A stretch of 64,000 nucleotides of DNA, taken from Coturnix japonica (Eukaryota; Chordata; Aves; Galliformes; Phasianidae). Within the stretch, counting starts at the first letter, position 1. Each line of letters opens with the position of its first letter. The stretch is taken from assembly GCF_001577835.2 (NCBI RefSeq), contig NC_029521.1, positions 14,973,830 through 15,037,829 on the forward strand, given 5' to 3'. This document shows, in pieces, positions 38,901 through 51,600 of this stretch. Below the pieces are notes generated by a model that had not been told where the DNA came from, did no database searches, and worked only from the letters and a program-made list of their open reading frames with translations. The translations under genes were made by a program, and so were the position numbers.

Positions 38901-39766
38901 TCTCTCCTATTCAGCATGTAGGTGCTAACATAAATCCCAGCTAGGGACTATGGGGAAAAAAAACAGCATGAAAATGTCAGCAGGTGGCATCTGAAAGAAG
39001 ATAGATGATCTTTAGATAATCCTGAAGCAGGTGCATGGATACCCAAGGTTTTGCTCTGGAGATCCTTGATCTCAGTGCATCGTATCTCTAAAGCTTGCTA
39101 TGGGCATGACAGGAGTATACAGAGATGGGTTGCTCTAGCCAGGTGTGAGTTACATGATACCTGACCAGTGCTTTTAATTTGAACCATTCATCCAATTTTA
39201 GCCCCTCAATCCCATCCACCATACTGTAGTACACAGAATATACTAAGACCAGTAACCTGCAAGAAAACCTTTCCCAGGTGGAACGAATTGCAATCACTTC
39301 ATCCCAAACACCTGCACTGACCTTCAAAGAGGATTTATAGCAGAGGTTTGCTGCTTCTTGTGCTGTTTGCAGGTGATTCTGTAGTGCTGCCTAAGCAGTG
39401 CTGGGATGAGTCTGTGTGGGGCTGTGCTGATTCTGCCTGTGTTTTCTTTATTAGTCAAGGGGACAGAGTATGCAGCCACTGAATGGTTTGGCAGAGGTTA
39501 AAGCCAAGCTGACTGGGAAGGTGAGTGCTGGGTGGGACTGGCCTGATCTGAGTCTGTGTCTGGGAAGTCAGTAGAAGAGGTGGCCTCCTATCACTTGGAG
39601 TGCCACCTTAGCCTGGGACAGAAGGCACAGCTGGTCGCAAGGCAGCAGCCCGAAAGCCACGTTACCAAGCTGATGTTATGCTTTAGCCCTGCTCACTCGT
39701 ACAGTCTCAAGCGTGGGGTGTTTGTGGGTTGGGGCCCATGGGGCTCTTTCCTATGACGGAGCGCGG

Positions 39767-39780
39767 CTGCCCCCCTCTGG
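39767..39780 (-). promoter_or_regulatory. CTCF-like motif
   Basis: The minus strand reads CCAGAGGGGGGCAG, matching the published CTCF core CCASYAGRKGGCRS at 12 of 14 positions. Confidence 0.4.
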
Positions 39781-41006
39781 CTGTTTTTTTTTTCCCCACT
39801 AAATTTTTATCACAATATAGTTCTCAGAATATAGAGAAAACGAACTCAAACGTACCACCTTGTTCCTTTTGAGTGTGTTTTACTGTGATTGGCTCTGTCC
39901 CAGTGCACTGTGTGTAACAAGGCTTTTAAGTTCAGAATGTTGCTATCCACTTTGCCTAATGAGAGCAATCAAATAAGGTTCCTCTTATTTATCAAAACTA
40001 TGTTCCAGTAGGGGACAACACTGAGAAGGAGGCACCCTGGTCTTTGGTGAGGCGCAAAAGCAGGACTCCACTTCAGCCTTCACCCTCCAGCTTCACTCTC
40101 CAAAACAGGTGTGAAGCTCTTGTAGAGCTATAGAAGCTATAGAGATGCATAACACCCATGCTGGTATTTAAATACTAAAAGACATTCTTATTGAATAACT
40201 TGTTTACTATCTTGGATATTTACTACATTGTATTTGTTTCCTTTCTTTGGAAAGGGCATGCTGTAAAATGTAAGGAACCATTTAATTGTGTTATTATACA
40301 TATTTCTAACCCGAAGGATTCTATGGTTAGTCCTCTTTTCTCTGCCTTTTGTTTAGATTGTTTATAAAGGATTAGGATTTTAATTTTGGTGCTGTACAGG
40401 AAATCAGATATTCCTTTGTGAAGCCCTTCTACCTAAGTTCACTCTCACGTATTTGCCACAGGATGTGATCTTCACACTACAAATAGATGGCAAAGTTAGC
40501 TGTGGCTTATGCTTCTCTTATTAAGCAGTTAATACATTGATCATGACAGAAAATAACTTTTCAGTGGGAATTTGAAGGAAACTATTGCCTGTTTTATTTA
40601 ATGCTTTCAGAAATTCATGTTAAACTGTAAAGCACTGTTGCTGCCTTGGCTTGGCCAAATTCTGTCATCTCTAGCCAGAAAGGCTGCTACAGGGCCTGGT
40701 GTGATAGTTCAGATGAATCACGATGGCTTTATGTCAGGCATCAGAAAGTAAATGGCCTATCAGTGTTTCATAGTGGGCAAATAAATCAAAACATTTTCAA
40801 GTTCTCTTGAAGCAATGTTCTTCTTGCAGAAGGGTAAGAGGGAAGAGATTTCCTCTGCAGTAAATGCAATGATTCCATATTGATGTCTTTGGCTGCCTGT
40901 AGCTGGTTGTGAGCTGTTCTGCTGACAGCTACCTGCCTGGGGAACTCCTGTGTGCAGTGACTGAGTACTCGGTTCAGGAAGCAGTCTGACCTGCATTGTG
41001 AGTATG

Positions 41007-41036
41007 GGAATAATAATAAGGAATAATAATAAGGAA
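41007..41036. repeat. Tandem duplication of GGAATAATAATAA
   Basis: Two 13-base copies in direct tandem followed by GGAATT, about 1.2 kb upstream of the PKD2L1 TATA box. Confidence 0.8.
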
Positions 41037-41867
41037 TTTATTGCCAGCAGAAGTTCTGGGGCTGTGATTTCTTTACCTTACCCTATTGTGCTGAATCCCA
41101 CTGTGATGATGGTTTCTGGGTTTAGAAATAAACCTGTGTACTTCTGAAGTGTTTCTTCTAGGCCATCTGAAAAATTGACTTCATTGAAGAAAAGGATTGG
41201 AGAAGAGAAATTCTGTTTGCTGGCTTTCACAAGAATGGATGGTCAGTGAATAAAGGAATACATATGAGATAAGGGCAGAAAGGTGCTATCAGAAAAATGC
41301 TGGATGCCATCATCTAGAAGGTGAGATAAGGGGATGTCTGCATCCGGGTGGTCTGGCAGTGTCACCTGTATGAACATGATAGTCCATGGAAAATATACCT
41401 GCTTGTACCTTTGAGTCCTGTGGCCCTACAGAGGCAAACCTGGGTAGCCAGGAAAAATACTTAAACATGGAGAAGTGCTTGTATTCAGTCTTCAGGAGGG
41501 ACCAGGGTCAGACTATGTGTTCCTTTACCATCTTCCTGCAGCACCTGCGAGATGTGGGACTATTTCTCGCTGGTGGGTGAACACCATCACCCCCTTGCGT
41601 TTGTGATCCGCAGTTTTGCCTGACAGTCCTGGTATGCAGCAGAGCAAGCGGTCGCTGCAGGGCTCGTGGGAGTTCTGCAAAAGTTGAAGAGCTCAGCACC
41701 TGGCTTCCAAAACAAACACTAGAACTTTACTGCTGTTTTCTGCTCCTGCCTTTAATAATGAGTTAGCAAAGAGGAAGCTGGGGAACCGGGATGGCTTTAA
41801 AGCCAAACCCCAGCTTCTCAGTGAGAGAACGGGTTGCAGAGCTGCTACCCATCCGAGCCACGGCTGC

Positions 41868-41884
41868 CGGCGCCACCTGGTGAC
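41868..41884 (-). promoter_or_regulatory. CTCF-like motif upstream of PKD2L1
   Basis: The minus strand reads TCACCAGGTGGCGC, matching CCASYAGRKGGCRS at 13 of 14 positions. It lies about 370 bases upstream of the PKD2L1 TATA box, between the two divergent genes. Confidence 0.5.
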
Positions 41885-42243
41885 ACCCTCCTTCCCGGTC
41901 CCGTACAGCTTTCTGCTCCTCGACCCTTCCCTGGGAGTTCAGACCTTCCTCCCGAGCAGCCGGTCTGTCCGACTGCACCCACCGTGTGCCCGCTCCGGTG
42001 GCTTTCGTTTGGTCACCCGCTGTGGTTCCCGGTCGGAACCCATCTGTGCTGCAGGTGGCCTGATGGGTCCGATTGAATCCTCCTCCCTGCAACTCTGGCA
42101 CTGTCTCCTGGCAGCCTCCTGTTGTCACGGCCCCAGCGGGGTCTGTCATCTCGGTTAGGAGCAGGGCCGTGTCACTGTAGGGCTGACAGTGGTTCTTATG
42201 GTGGTTGGTGCCACCCTCCCATACGTGTCAGCATCTGAGCTGG

Positions 42244-42250
42244 TATAAAA
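42244..42250 (+). promoter_or_regulatory. PKD2L1: PKD2L1 TATA box (TATAAAA)
   Basis: GCTGGTATAAAACAGAGG lies 146 bases upstream of the ATG, predicting a start near 42,275 and a 5' UTR of about 120 bases. There is no strong CpG island here, consistent with a tissue-restricted TATA promoter. Confidence 0.7.
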
Positions 42251-42274
42251 CAGAGGGTGCATGCTCTCTGTGGG

Positions 42275-42331
42275 ATGCTGGCCATGCACCCTCTCCCAGG
42301 CAGCCGGGGCAGACGCACTGTTTGGCACTGA
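42275..42331 (+). promoter_or_regulatory. Short upstream ORF in the PKD2L1 leader
   Basis: An ATG at 42,275, with a second in-frame ATG at 42,284, opens an 18-codon frame that ends TGA at 42,329-42,331, before the main ATG. Whether it is in the mRNA depends on the true start site. Confidence 0.35.
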
Positions 42332-42395
42332 CTGGTTCCCTCTCTGCTAGCTCACAGCTCCAGCCGATAAACACTTCTGCTGTCAGTGAAGAGCC

Positions 42396-42687
42396 ATGAG
42401 TTCTCACCTAAGCAACAGAGCTGAGAGCCACTTTCGAGCCCCAGAGGAGCATGAACTGGAAGCTATGGGGAAGAAAGCCTGGGATAATCCTGTCTACAAT
42501 GGCTCACCCTCTGCCTCCTTGAAGATTCGAGCTATCTACAACCCCAAATCAATTCTGGAGAATCCCTATGAGAGCTTTGAAGAGGCGAGGGATCCGGTGC
42601 CATACCAGGAGGAACAGAATGAAACCATGGAGGGGAAGACAAATCCTTTCCTCAAGTGCTGCTTCTACATCTTCAGAGGCATCCGAG
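42396..42687 (+). CDS. PKD2L1: PKD2L1 coding exon 1 (residues 1-97)
   Basis: Starts [20 protein letters not shown] and ends FRGIRG at a GTAAAG donor. The ATG has G at -3 and lies about 120 bases below the predicted start of transcription. Human PKD2L1 begins closer to the AWDNPxY motif, which is here at residues 28-34. Met24 (MGKKAWDNP) is therefore a possible alternative start. Confidence 0.88.
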
Positions 42688-45600
42688 GTAAAGCTCTGAT
42701 ATCTCAGTAGTTTGTATTTACTATCCCTTGGGAAAAGCCATGATACTTGGGAGGGAAGTGTGGGATTGCAAAAGGTAGGAGCTGCATAATACCTGCGTAG
42801 AGCAAGAATGCGCTCAGTAGAGACTGGTGTTACTCTGGGCATCATCTTTAGCTGACCTGAAAGGGGCATCCTTGTTTTGTGTACCTTGCTGTACCTCTAG
42901 TGTGTCTGTCCTGTTTGTTTTGATACAAGGCAAGAGGTATGGAAAGATTTAGTGATGTGTTTGGGGTCATGCTTAGGAGTCGCAAATCCATAGGAGCTGT
43001 TGCCTCAGTGATGAGGCTCCATGGTTTCTGTGCATTTTCTAGATGGAGTGGTACCGGACCCATATTCTACAGCAAACTAAGAAGTGTCATAAACAGCCAC
43101 TGTAGAAAGTCTAGCAGCCAGGACTGAAATATGGAGGAAAAGAGGAATGTGCCAAATGAGGCTTTGCTTGAACAGACCTGAGAGAAAGAAGTGCTGATTT
43201 CCAGTTTTTAAGATCAAGAGAAGTGAAATATTCTGTCAGTTTATCCAGAAGCACACAAGAAGCAGGGACCAAGTTAAGTTTCCTGACAGGATACAGCCTC
43301 AGTGCTGTAAAAGCAAGAGGCAGACAAGTCAATAAAATGTATTTCTCAGGGAAATTGTTATTTTCTTGTCAGTGTGTCTTTTCCTGACCTGTTTTCATTG
43401 GGTGCTCTGTTTCCTGATCTTGTAAGAACCTGGCTCAGAGCTGTTCCCTTTAAAAGCACATGTGAGTGAATGACAGTTGTCCTTATACTTAACAGTGTAC
43501 TGTTATTAATTGACAAAGCAGCCAGAGCAGAGGCTTAGTGAGATCTCTGGCTTACCAAGGAGCAATGCTGGCTAGGGTTGGTAGGCAAAGAAAAGGAAAA
43601 AATAAATCTGTACTTTATCAGCAAAATTCAGTTTTTGAAACTGGGGAGTGCAAATGAAAATAGAGATCAGGACACTACAGCAGCCCCTTCTTTTATGGCA
43701 GTTGCAGCTGTGTTTCCTGCCAGGAAGGGTGGTAAACAGTGGGGTTGTAGGATAGACCAGAGCTGGACAGGTGAGGTCCAAAGGTAAGGACAGGCAGCAG
43801 AAAACATATGACTGGTCTCACAGAGATATCTCTATTCTCAGCATGTGGATACTGGGAGTTCCCTGCCTCACATAGAGGAAGGGGGGAAAGAAGAAAAAAA
43901 CCCTGAAATATTGTGGTATAGTCGTATCTAGAGACGAAGGGGGTAATTTAAGTGACCTGAACAGATTGTCCTTATCAACAAGCCCCTCCCACTCAAAGTT
44001 CTCGACCTCTAAATTCCTTTGGTTGCACTGCTCACATCTTCTTGTCTTTCGGTGTTTATTATGCAAAAATATGAGAATAGGACTGAAATCCTCAGGAGTC
44101 CAATGACTACAATGAACCTTAAGCCAGCTACTCAGAGAAGGACACTTCCTTTATACTGACTCAGTCTTATTGTTGTCGCTTTCAGTAATGTCCCTGCCCT
44201 GTTGTTTCCCACAGTTCTGTTTTGCTTTATTTTGTTTTTCTTTCCATTATGGAAGTTCTCAGAGACCACATGCTACTCTCTCGTAGTAGAATACATTCAC
44301 ATCTTCTTTAGGTGCTCATTTCTACTGCTCAGCTTGGTGTGGCCAGAGCAGTCTGTCCAAAAGTGAGTGCAGATGCTAAGACAGTCATTATAGCATCCGA
44401 AAGTACAAAAAGCTCTCTACTTTGTACTCTCTCTTCTCTCTACTCTCAAAGAGCTATCAGCAGGGTGGAGGTGAATGTTCACAAGCCACTGCAGCACTTC
44501 TGCTTGCTCCAGAGCAAAGAGCCTGACTCCTTCCTTTGCCAGGGATGACTTCAGATGTGTGGCCTTTGATCCTGGTTTGCAGGAAGATGGTTGTTGTGCC
44601 CCACTGGGAATGGGTAACAGGGCTGAGCTCTCTAGGAGGTGCTGAAAACAGGGAGTATGTGGGTATTATTGACACAGATTCTATCACTGGGCTTTCAAGT
44701 GGAAGTTCTTCTGCCTTTTAACTGCAAAGGAAAGTTACTGAAATCACAACATAAAGCCATTACAGCAAGAACAAGTGAATGCGTTAATGGTGTTCAGCGG
44801 TTCATCAAAACCAAAATATTGAAGCTTCTTTAAAAGGAAGCGTTCCTGTCTTTTTGATCAATCCCAATGACATTTAATGAGTTCCTTTCACTATGTGAAG
44901 AAATCAGAACATTAGCTGGTATAAAATGGTGTATTTTATTGAAGTCAGCAGAGTTCCATTAAGGGACATCCTGAAGAATATTTAGCTCTATGTCTTATGC
45001 TGAAAATATTGAGTTGGTCTATTTGATCAAGTCTTATAGCATACCAGAAATCTGTGTGTTTGTGAGCAAGCGAGGGACAAATATTTTGGGCTTGGCAGTT
45101 CACTATACACTAAAAAGTACTAACAGCTGTAAAGCTAACGTCAGAAGCAGTTCTGCATAGGAGTTCTTACTAGAAGGTAAGATGTTGGCTCATGCATGAC
45201 TGAGATGAAATGATGTCATTCCTAGAGAACTTAGGAGAAATACTGAATTTCTGCAACAAGTAAGCTGAACAACAGGCAGGAAAAGATTGGTCCATGTTTA
45301 ATTCAGGCATGGAATTGGGGGGGGGGGTTTAGCAAAACAAAAAAAGGGAAATGTCCTTATTTGGAAAGAGGGCTTCTCGCATAGGCTTTGAGAGTGGCCA
45401 TCAAACTCTCCATTTCTTTACATCCCAAAGGTCTGTGGGGCACTACCCTAACTGAGAACACAGCTGAAAACAGGGAACTTTATGTGAAGACTACTCTGCG
45501 AGAGCTCCTGGTCTACATTGTGTTCTTGGTGGACATCTGTCTGTGTAAGTAACTACTGTATCTCACTGGCAGCAATGCATGGGGAAGAATGTGAGGCTTT

Positions 45601-48600
45601 ATTATTAGACTTCCTCATCTTGCTGTAGGTGTTGAGTTTACAGTCTGTGCACTCACTGCAGCACATGAGAATGTTGTTAACCCACAGAATAGCTGCTGCA
45701 CGCACAAGTGAAAAAGCTGAAAATTGCTCTGAAGTGGTTAAACCTATTAGATTTAAGCAGTGTTTCCAAAACTCCATTATCAGTTCCAGCTGTTGACATC
45801 ACAGTCTGGGAAGAATCGGTGCAAAATTTTCCTTTGTTTTACAGCAAATGTTCAAGCCTAGGACAGCTGAGGTGATAATGCAGATGGCAGCTCATGTTGT
45901 TCTTGGGTGGATTTAATGCTGCCCTGTACTGAATGCTAATGGTTTTAGTGTGGTTAGAACAATGTCTGCCTGTTTTTTGGGGGGGAAGCTTCCTTCGTTA
46001 TCACAAACTGGCACCTGAGGCATGGAACAGTGAAAAAGATTATATTTCATGGACTCTATGGCAGGAGAGACAGACAGACAATGCCAACCTGAGCTACCAT
46101 CACACTGACCCAGGGAGATAGCGCTTCCCAAAGAGCTGGGATGCGCACACAGACGCACATGCAGTTGTGTGGTGATTCATCTAGAAGTGCTGGATGTTGA
46201 ATGTCAGCTGCTTTATTTTTATCCTTTCAGTAGTTGGACGTATTCTTAGTGATCACTATGTTGAATGCTCTTCAGCAGGGAGGAGCCCTGGAGAGTTGAA
46301 ACAACACATTCAGGGATGTTTTGAGGTTTTTTTAGTATGTGAAAACTTAATGCTTTCCGCTCAGGAACACAGATAGTCTCCATACCTTTATAGCTTTAGA
46401 TCAAAACTGAGTGCATTCAAACTATGTGTCAAGATCTATGTTCTGAGAAAGACTTCTCTCAGAGTTTTTTTTCTGAGCAGGGAAAAATAAGGAGAATAAG
46501 CTGTATCATCCAGTGGTTTTCTCTGGCCTTTAAACACCTGAAATCTGTCAGTCTGATGGTTTAAATTCTGGAGCACATGGCAGATGAAGTTGTAAATCCT
46601 GCAGAAAGTTCTGTGATTAGTGCTCCCAAGGTCTCATCATTTGCATCTTGCTCAGCTTACTTACAGTAGAACAAGCTATACAGAAAGTGAATGTGTGTAT
46701 GGCTCCAATGTTTAGGTGTAAAGGAGCGCCCTCCTCTTGTCTCCTCTTCTAGTGACGTATGGTATGACAAGTTCCAATGCCTATTACTACACTAAAGTGA
46801 TGTCTGAGCTGTTCCTGCAGAGCTCCTCAGACAACCGTGTCTCCTTCCAGTCCATCGGCAGCATGGCTGACTTCTGGGTGGTGAGTACACACATGGCCTG
46901 GCATGGTAACCCGAGGAAATATCAGCCAGGCTGGGATATTCAGTTCCCCCTGAATGTGCTACTTAACACTTTCAGCAAAACATTTTACTGCTAGCTAGCT
47001 GCTAGCAATAGTTTATCCTATGCATGCAAAGTATCCACAGGTTTAAAATATATTCTGTTACTCTGAGCATTGTGGCCAGAATATTGGCCAGTCTGAGAAT
47101 TGCTCGTATCGATGACAGTACAGAAACTTATCAGCTAAACAAGCAGGACACAAAAAAACGAAACTGCTGTACTTGCTTTACAAGTAGGGAGATCAGACCC
47201 AGACAGCCCAAGTGATTTATTCCAGGCTTTCTCATGTCAGAAATGACTTTGAAACCTACAGTATAATGCCTTCATGTTTGTCTCTTAGCAATAATGTTAT
47301 TTCTATTTTTTAAGAGTAACTGTGGAAGCAGCATGCTTAAACTGCCTGTAATTTATGCCTGGGCTTGTCTGACCTGTAGATTTTGTATAAATACATAAAT
47401 AAGCTGGATTAAAATTTGCACTGGCTTTTATGAAAGAAAGTGAAGTTGGGAAAAATGTTTGGAATCTGGCATGTTTTTGTTTTTTTTTTTTAATCAAAGA
47501 ACTGGGGAAGGAATAATATTGGGCCACAGTGAATGTTGTTGAGATATTGCAGCCACTTATCTCTGACAGTCAGCCAGAAATTCATTGTCAGCTATCTTTG
47601 TCTGACGTATTAAAATAGGACAATGAACAGTGGCACTGTTGCCTTCCCGCAGCGTTTCCAGGGAGCTGGTCCACGCTGTTTTTGTAATTCACACCTTATG
47701 CCAGGACACTTCCTCAAAGCTTGTGTTCGCTCAAGAGGAAGAGACAAAAAGACTTTCAGAGCCCTTGTCTTTTCATTAGCATGAAGTGCAGAAAGCATGT
47801 TACAGGCCTGTGAGGAGCTAACAAAGCATCCTGCTTCACAGCATCCCTCTTCTGTCCCACAACTCCACCCAGCCCTGTGTGTGTGCTCCCTTCCTTAGCA
47901 TATACCCAGCACAAATTCTACTACTTCCCACTTTGGAGAGTAGAGCAGCATAGGTCAGGTCGTATCAGCTCAAGTCCAGGTTGAGAAAATTCCTCTCTCT
48001 TCTCCCTCTCATGCAGTATGCACAAGGTCCTCTTCTGGATAATCTTTACTGGACAAAGTGGTACAACAATGAGTCCCTCGCAGCGCACAACACTCAGTCG
48101 TACATCTATTATGAGAACCTGTTACTGGGTGTCCCACGCATGCGACAGCTGAAGGTGAAGAACAATTCCTGTGTGGTTCATGATGACTTCAAAGAGGAGA
48201 TCTCAGGCTGCTATGACGTCTACTCAGAAGACAAAGAGGAAAAAGTCTCCTTTGGACTGATCAATGGAACAGCGTAAGTACATTTTCTACTGTTCAAAAT
48301 TAAAAAGACTTTTCTATTTCTATGTTTTTTATTGACTCAAATTATTCCCTTCTTTCTAAAATAATATCTGCTTAATGCTGGAATTTCCCTTGCAGTTAAA
48401 GGTAAAGAATTAGGTAGACATTGTGTCTGTTTTTAAGAGGGTGCCTCTTTCATCTTGAAAGTATTTTTCCAGGATTTTCCCAGATTTTTTTCCCAATAAT
48501 ATCTGAATCATTTTCTTAAGACCCAGCCCTGCTAATTTCTGCATTGAGATGGGATGTATCACATAAAACCACCCTCACGCTTAGATTTATTTATTTATTT

Positions 48601-51600
48601 TTAACTGGTGATTCATGCAGTTCAATGTGGATTTTCCTCTACAATGCTTTGGAGCAGCTTAAGTTGTGACCTGTGAAAGAGAAGCTCTTATTCATAAAGT
48701 TGTGCAAGTGTGCTCTAAACAGGGGGCTGTGTGCTGCATGGTAGAAGGCAATATAGCAGATCCTGGGAGTAACCTCCAAGCAAATAAGGTAGCATAGTCA
48801 ATGAACCTGCAGAATTTTCACTCCATAATATGGCGAGCTGTGTTCTGTTGTTACTGGAAGTTAGTGGATCATCAGTTCTTCATTGCTGACAGATTACTGT
48901 AGGTTCAGATCTGCGGTAGGAGTTAAGTGCCAACTCTGTGATTAACTGCTCTGTATTTTGAAGAAATGATTTCATTTCTCCTGGCTGCAAGGTCTTATCC
49001 CAGGCTGTGGATGGTAAATGATGCCTTTGCTCATCTGTTGCAGGTGGAGATACCATTCTGAGGAAGAGCTGGGTGGCTCATCTCACTGGGGAAGACTAAC
49101 CAGTTACAGTGGGGGTGGATACTACGTAGACCTCAAGTTGACCAGAGAAGAGAGTGCTGAAGCCCTGCAAGTCTTGAAGGAGAAATTATGGTTGGATCGG
49201 GGGACACGAGTTGTCTTCATTGATTTCTCAGTGTATAATGCAAATATCAATCTGTTCTGTGTTCTGAGGTAGGCCGAGTCCCACTGGAAGTTCTGCTGCC
49301 TCTTGCTTTTTTCTCTGATGCTGTAGTGTCTTTAAAATGCAAAAATAACCTGATCCACCACAGTCTGTAGGACTGAATAATGGAAGTAGATGTTAAGTGG
49401 ATTAGTCTTGGTCTTCCTGTCACTACTAGTCATCCTTCTTGGCCTTTCATTCTTTCCTATCATGAGTAGTGAAGCATCAGAAAAAAAGAATGCATAAACA
49501 CATACACAACTCTTGCACTCGCGGTGTGGTGGATATCTCATTCTCAAGTTTGATGTCTCAATTTCCCCCTTTTTAATTATTGGTGTTTTCTTTTCCCCCT
49601 GAAGGTTAGTAGTTGAGTTTCCAGCCACTGGTGGTGCCATTCCCTCCTGGCAAATCCGGACAGTCAAGCTTATACGATATGTCAGCACATGGGATTTTTT
49701 CATTGTTGCCTGTGAAATTGTTTTCTGTCTCTTCATCTTCTACTATGTGGTGGAGGAGATTTTGGAGCTGCGTATCCACAGGCTTCAGTACTTTACCAGC
49801 ATATGGAACATCTTGGATGTGGTTGTCATTCTGGTGAGGATGCTTGCACACTTTTCTTTGGCTGAGAGGTATGAGAACTAATTAAAGAAAGGGGCCAGCT
49901 CTTATCCAGATGAGTTTCCCATGTTTTGTTCTTACAGAAAAGTGGACCAGCAAAATAAATAGACAAATCATCTTCTATCAGGTATTAGAAGAAAAGTCTT
50001 TCCTTCATCATGCTTTAGAGGCTGTAAAGTAAGGGCATAATTAGGTGTGTTGGAGGCTTGTTTATATCCTCACCAGTAGACTTCAGTTATGAATTGTGAT
50101 ACTAAGGAATTCTGTGGCACTCTAATTTCTGTGAACACTTTACCTTTTCTAGTCACTGCAGATCCTTCCTTTTTTTTTTTTTTTTTTTTTTTTTTTCAGC
50201 TCTCCATTGTTGCTATTGGATTTCACATATTTCGTACCATAGAGGTGAACAGACTGTTGGGGGAGCTGCTGAAACATCCTGAAACCTATGCAGACTTCGA
50301 GTTCCTAGCGTTCTGGCAGACTCAGTACAATAATATGAATGCAGTCAACTTATTCTTTGCCTGGATCAAGGTATTGTAAGAGAAGTGCCAGGGCTTCAGA
50401 CTCAGACTTCTGCCTCTAGATGGCTTGGGGATTAATTCTTCCATCCGAGCGAATGAGGCTAACAGTTATAAAACAGGGAATTATTTCTCTAAATGATATA
50501 AGCTCCATTTCATAGTTAATCCAGACAGCTTTTCACCTTGTGTTCCAAGTCCAGTAATGTGAAGATCAACAGGACAAAGAGCTTGGAAGCTGTGTAAAAA
50601 ATTTTTATTATTATTATTATTGCTTTTATTTTAAATACTGAACTTTGTCCATCACGTTCTATTTTCATGATAACTACCAAACAACCAGAGGTGGCTTGTT
50701 TGCTGATAGGCATCCTGCATGTCAACTAAAGCATCTTAATGTGATGAAAGGCTATGCTGTACTTAGGGGTCCTCACTGTCATCAAGATGCTTATCCTTAC
50801 AGCAATCCCTCTTTATATAATTCATTTGACACAGGGAGGAAATTCATATCTTTATCACCTCATAGGAAAGTGGTAGCAATTCTGGTGCAAATGTCCCAAG
50901 CTCTAGGATAGTACTCCCCCAGCCTGCCTGTCTCCTTGGTGCTGTAGTAAGTGTATACATGAAGGACAGAGGCTGATTTGCTGATGGTTTGACCTGACTC
51001 TGTCTCTGTTTTTTTTCCTTGCAGATATTCAAGTATATTAGCTTTAACAAAACAATGACTCAGCTGTCCTCCACGTTGGCACGTTGTGCCAAAGACATCC
51101 TGGGTTTTGCCATTATGTTCTTTATTGTCTTCTTTGCCTATGCCCAGTTGGGTTACCTTCTTTTTGGGACACAAGTGGAAAACTTCAGTACCTTTGTTAA
51201 ATGCATGTAAGTGTATTGGTCATAACTAAGTTTTCATTGTTGCCAGCTGTTGTCTAAAGGATTTTAACTGCTTTCCAACCTATTCCCAATTGCAAATTTG
51301 ATTGTCAGTCAGACACCTGTTATCTCTCATTTACTAAAGCCACAATGGCTAAAAAGTGGCTCATAGTCCCACGTATGTAATGTCCTCATGGACAAAAGAA
51401 CACAGTGAGAAAATCGAAGGCAACAGATTTGATTGTCTAGTGTTTATTAGCTAATGATAACAGTGAACAGCTGACGCTTTGAGACTCTTTGCAGCCCTTT
51501 GATTCAATAGAAATTCCAGCCTGACAGTTAAGCGAGCTGTTCTGTTTCTGTGTAATACAAATCTTTCACTTGGTGTGGAGTTGGTAGGTACAGTAAGAGC

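Larger units (their letters stand above)
31400..42240. other. Intergenic interval between the SCD and PKD2L1 promoters
   Basis: About 11 kb. It holds one CR1 fragment (35,838-35,955), a TA/GT microsatellite (32,709-32,730), a T-run (about 36,870-36,890), an AAT-type tandem repeat (41,007-41,036) and two CTCF-like motifs. No gene was recognised. Confidence 0.7.
45545..49043 (+). other. PKD2L1: PKD2L1 introns 2-4 and intervening exons
   Basis: Introns 45,545-46,752, 46,881-48,016 and 48,274-49,043 show nothing recognisable apart from short A/T runs. Confidence 0.8.
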
